In this document: positions 54,312-57,129 of the stretch, one piece after another
Position numbering within the stretch: position 1 is the first letter of the stretch
Layout of the letters: the number at the start of each line of letters is the position of its first letter
Source of the DNA: Halocafeteria seosinensis
Taxonomy: Eukaryota > Sar > Bigyra > Bicosoecida
DNA: 57,129 nt
Direction: 5' to 3'
NCBI GenBank assembly: GCA_001687465.1
Contig: LVLI01000197.1
Location: forward strand, 1 to 57,129
The notes under the pieces: model-generated
Databases searched by the model: none
What the model was told of the DNA's origin: nothing
The model's input: only the letters and a program-made list of their open reading frames with translations
Translations under genes and position numbers: made by a program

Positions 54312-54591
54312 TCACCTTGAGTCCTTTGTTTCTTCCTCGTGTGGATGAGATGGTCGATCTTGGGCCCGTAAGCGCTCCACTTCGCGCTGGATGCGCGCCT
54401 CAGTTTCCACCTGTAGACGCATCATGACACATTCTACGTTGAGACAACTAAAGAGAAAAAACATTAGGAGGCTAGTGTACCTTCTGATCCTTCTCATAGA
54501 GGTGCTTAATGTAAAATCCTAGCCCTGTTCCTCCCAAAGTGCCCAAGAAGGCCATGAAAAGAGTCCCCGGTTTTACACTCTTGAATGCCAT
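54312..54591 (-). CDS. 69-residue single-pass membrane protein with coiled-coil tail
   Basis: Two exons, 54591-54481 and 54410-54312, with a 70-nt phase-0 intron, give 69 residues. The first exon codes MAFKSVKPGTLFMAFLGTLG then GTGLGFYIKHLYEKDQK: a short basic start, then a glycine-rich hydrophobic helix. The second codes VETEARIQREVERLRAQDRP then an acidic tail. Charged heptads continue cleanly over the junction (YEKDQK + VETEARIQRE), which supports the splice. The layout (N-terminal helix plus coiled tail) is like small mitochondrial inner-membrane assembly proteins such as PET117, but sequence similarity is not evident. It is divergent with RPAC1, about 400 bp away. Confidence 0.6.
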
Positions 54592-54997
54592 TTCACCGAC
54601 GCTTCAGAAGTATCACAGGATAGAAAAATGAAATTTTCAGTATGGAAAACATCTCGACCAATGTCTGGTGCTGTAATTAACCCCTCATAACGTGGTCTAA
54701 ATGAGCTGCTTTCTTGGTGTCAGTGAGGCAGCAATCATTTCTCTCACTCACTCAATTCAGCCATCCATGCCTCATCACGTTCGTTTCTGGCCACCATATT
54801 GTACAGCAATATCAGTGGTGGTGGGATATAATAGTGTGTGCTTATGATCGAGGGACAGCGCACATGAACTTGGAGTCGTGGTGAAGTAATACAATGCAGA
54901 GACACTCGGGGACTCCCTCCGAGACCCAAATTGGGTTGGATAAAACAGCACCTGTATGTTGTCTATAGTGGCCAAATAACACCCTTTGGCAAAGCGA
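54592..54997. promoter_or_regulatory. Probable bidirectional promoter region
   Basis: Lies between the divergently transcribed 69-residue protein gene and RPAC1. No motif is assigned with confidence. An extra 5' exon of RPAC1 could lie here. Confidence 0.35.
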
Positions 54998-56133
54998 ATG
55001 CTTGATGGCATTGTTATGGCTTGTCGTTTGTTGACGCAGTCGTATAATACGCAAGTGGAACACAGCCGAGAAGACTTCCTGACCCAATTGCGGTCGAAAT
55101 TACGCATTAATATAATAGAAGAGGTCGAAGACCGTTTGATCTTTGATTTAATAGGCGTCGAAGCTCCCATAGCGAATGCTCTCCGAAGGATACTCCTGGC
55201 GGAGATCCCGACGATGGCCATAGAGCATGTGTTTATCAGCGATAATACTTCAGTGATACAAGATGAAGTATTATCCCACAGAATTGGGCTTGTTCCACTA
55301 TTGGCCGACCCGCGATGTTTTGAAGAAAAGCAAAGTATGTGTGCAAGCTCTCGGGAGTGCTCGTTTACTCTTCGACTTATTTTTCAAGTTGTGCTGTGGT
55401 CCATTTACAGCGGAGGAGGATGCGACAGATCTCAATACCCTAGTGTTTAAACTAGATGTAATGGGTGAACCAGTAAAGAAAGGCTCCAAAGGAGAAACAA
55501 GATATACTCATGTCTATTCGGGACATTTACAGTGGGTGCCACAAGGCTCTCAGGCCGAGCGCTTTTACGACGCTCCCATTCGACCAGTCCACGACGATAT
55601 ACTGTTAGCCAAGCTAAAACCCGGGCAAAGAATAACCCTAGAAGCACATGCGATAAAGGGTACGGGACAAGAGCATGCTAAATGGTCTCCAGTGGCCACA
55701 GCTTCCTATCGCTTAATGCCACATGTAGAAATAGCGGATCCTGTAAGTCGGTCGAAGGTAACTTGATTCTAACCTCACTAGGACACCAGTTTTCTTTGGC
55801 GATGCACAGATATACGATGAGGAAGCGGAGGAGCTAAAGCAAATCTCTGACGTCTTCGATGTACAAACAAATTCCAAGGGTAGAAAAGAAGCGGTAGTCA
55901 GCCGGCCCCGGCAGTGCAACATGTCGCGGGAAATTCTACGAGATCCTCGCTTCGCCAATAGAATCAATATTAGTCGCATCAATGATCACTTTATATTCTC
56001 AGTGGAGTCCGTAGGCATGCTTGATTCGAGGACACTGGTAAAGGAGGCTTGTCGCATACTTAAGGAGAAATGCCAAAATGTCCAGAACGCGTTGGAGGAA
56101 TGGTCCGCGAGCACCACACACGGGAGAGCCTAA
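54998..56133 (+). CDS. RPAC1: RNA polymerase I and III subunit RPAC1 (AC40)
   Basis: Alpha-like (RPB3/AC40) assembly subunit shared by polymerases I and III; nuclear. Exons 54998-55334, 55411-55742 and 55810-56133 (introns of 76 and 67 nt) close in phase and give 330 residues, close to yeast AC40 and human POLR1C. The alpha motif is clear: FDLIGVEAPIANALRRILLA, then EIPTMAIEHVFISDNTSVIQ and DEVLSHRIGLVPLLADPRCF. Exon 2 begins EEDATDLNTLVFKLDV. The C-terminus reads SREILRDPRFANRI, then DHFIFSVESVGMLD and TLVKEACRILKEKC. The second intron could use a later GTAACT donor, but that would leave only 52 nt; GTAAGT at 55743 is preferred. The first in-frame ATG gives a short N-terminus, so an upstream exon is possible. 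Confidence 0.93.
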
Positions 56134-56411
56134 ATGTCACAACATCTCCTCACAGACGACCCACATACCTTAAACTGTTTTGTCTGACATAGAAATGCGC
56201 CTTAGAGCTTCGAGCTTCTGTCTCAATTCTAGAGATATAGTAGTCTTACGTAGTACTGCTACTCACTATACACAACTGAGATACCTGAACACCCGGGTGA
56301 GCTGAGTGTCTGGAGTCCACTAGGTGCAAGCAGGATCGTATTCGGTGGGCATATTAGTCCCCTGGTACCAGGTGTGCGTCGACGACATTGCCACTGCCAG
56401 CCCTTGCTGCC

Positions 56412-56966
56412 TTAGCTCTTTGGCACCATATTCGGGTTAACACGAAGCACTCCGTCCTTGTATCTACCTGTTTCCAAGCTTTTTGACGGGTCTGCTTTAA
56501 AAGGTTTGGATCGGTTCTTCTTCTGTGTTTTACCTGGGTTTTTCCCCGTGACGACTTTCGATTCCTTTACCTCTTCTTCCTTCTTGGTTTCTTTGCGTTC
56601 TCGTTCACGCTTTACTCCAAGCCACATACGATACGGCATTTTCTCTTTGTGTTCTACTTTGAGCCCCGCATTCTTAAGTTTCTTGGCTTCCCATTGCTTC
56701 TTATTCTTTCGATCAAATGCTGTGGCTCCGAATTCCACCACTTCGTCGAATATTTTGTTGAATTCTCGTCGCTCTTCTGCTTTCTCTGGGTCGTATTCTT
56801 TCCCCTTTTTATCCTTCTTCACAGCCTTTTTGGTTGTAGTTTTCGGTGTCCATTTCTTCCTGTCAGCTTCAGCCTTGGCTTTACGCTGCTGCTCTTCTTT
56901 TCTGCGTCTCTCTCGTTCCTGGGCTCGTTTCTCAGCGGGGTCAATGAATTCCACCACTTCTGCCAT
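56412..56966 (-). CDS. Basic Lys/Glu-rich protein, DUF4602 (C1orf131)-like
   Basis: Single exon, 184 residues. It starts MAEVVEFIDPAEKRAQERER and is rich in Lys, Arg and Glu throughout, with likely nuclear/nucleolar signals (KKAVKKDKKGKE). The central FDEVVEFGATAFDRKNKKQW followed by EAKKLKNAGLKVEHKEKMPY resembles the DUF4602 pattern of a V-x-x-FG-x-T-(G/A)-(F/Y) motif followed by a basic helix. DUF4602 proteins include human C1orf131, linked to ribosomal small-subunit processing. The similarity is short and the composition is biased, so family membership is tentative. The plus-strand frames over it are antisense shadows. Confidence 0.6.
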   Translation of the reverse strand: MAEVVEFIDPAEKRAQERERRRKEEQQRKAKAEADRKKWTPKTTTKKAVKKDKKGKEYDPEKAEERREFNKIFDEVVEFGATAFDRKNKKQWEAKKLKNAGLKVEHKEKMPYRMWLGVKRERERKETKKEEEVKESKVVTGKNPGKTQKKNRSKPFKADPSKSLETGRYKDGVLRVNPNMVPKS

Positions 56967-57129
56967 GTTTGATTCCTTCCTCTTCTTGTTCTATTTTCAA
57001 TTTATTATATCCCTTAAATGGGAGAATGGAACAACAACCCATATGCTGTAGTGTATATACCACGATTATTCTTGGCATATGGTTGGTCCTACAAGTAGTA
57101 AACAACAGATGAAGTGGTTTGTTTGATGA

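Noticed and set aside
56458..57051. Hydrophobic Ser/Phe-rich plus frames at the right end
   Set aside because: Mirror image of the Lys/Glu-rich minus gene; this is the usual antisense artefact of AAG/GAA codons.
1..57129. tRNA genes, rRNA genes, CRISPR arrays, integrases, bacterial-style operons
   Set aside because: I looked for T-loop/acceptor patterns and regular spaced repeats by eye. None was convincing, and the gene content is clearly eukaryotic nuclear.

Overview
This is a nuclear window from a compact eukaryotic genome. Nearly every recognisable gene is cut by short GT-AG introns (mostly 57-94 nt, donors usually GTAAGN or GTATGN, acceptors usually NCAG), and intergenic gaps are often only a few hundred bases. 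The proteins are eukaryotic housekeeping and membrane-traffic families: a FYVE-type PIKfyve kinase, Arp2/3 subunit ARPC1, RNA polymerase I/III subunit RPAC1, phosphatidylserine decarboxylase, a choline-transporter-like protein, a RAB3GAP2 propeller and a three-repeat MYB. I read it as a unicellular eukaryote (a protist, alga or early-branching fungus). I cannot name the lineage from sequence alone. No organellar, bacterial, viral or CRISPR signal was seen, and no tRNA or rRNA gene was recognised.

Left part (1-36 kb): ten plus-strand genes run head to tail. They are PIKfyve, an integrin-like FG-GAP membrane protein, an FAD amine oxidase-like flavoprotein, 3R-MYB, ARPC1, phosphatidylserine decarboxylase, homocysteine S-methyltransferase, a CTL transporter, a Cys-rich/LEA-2 membrane protein, and a giant proline-rich, Ser/Thr-rich, coiled-coil protein of about 1,984 residues. 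Exon junctions were rebuilt by hand, and the reading phase closes at every junction reported for these genes. Several act on membranes and lipids (PIKfyve, decarboxylase, CTL, LEA-2/Tag1-like, RAB3GAP2 further right), but nothing shows co-regulation.

Middle part (36-46 kb): this is the rearranged, accessory-like section. An intact D-threonine aldolase-family gene (minus strand) is followed by a broken copy of the 3' half of a RAB3GAP2 gene. About 6.25 kb further right the same block recurs, but there the RAB3GAP2 gene is intact and the aldolase is reduced to its first few codons. One piece of the broken copy is inverted. A tandem repeat of about 140 bp sits at the right-hand breakpoint. Between the copies lie an unrecognised 595-residue gene and one or two small plus-strand hypothetical genes.

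Right part (46-57 kb): a Cys-rich zinc-knuckle protein, a degenerate array of about 225 bp repeats, a hAT-type BED-finger transposase relic, an ankyrin/RING-like protein, a gene-poor stretch of about 2.4 kb, a 69-residue membrane/coiled-coil protein, RPAC1, and a basic DUF4602-like protein.
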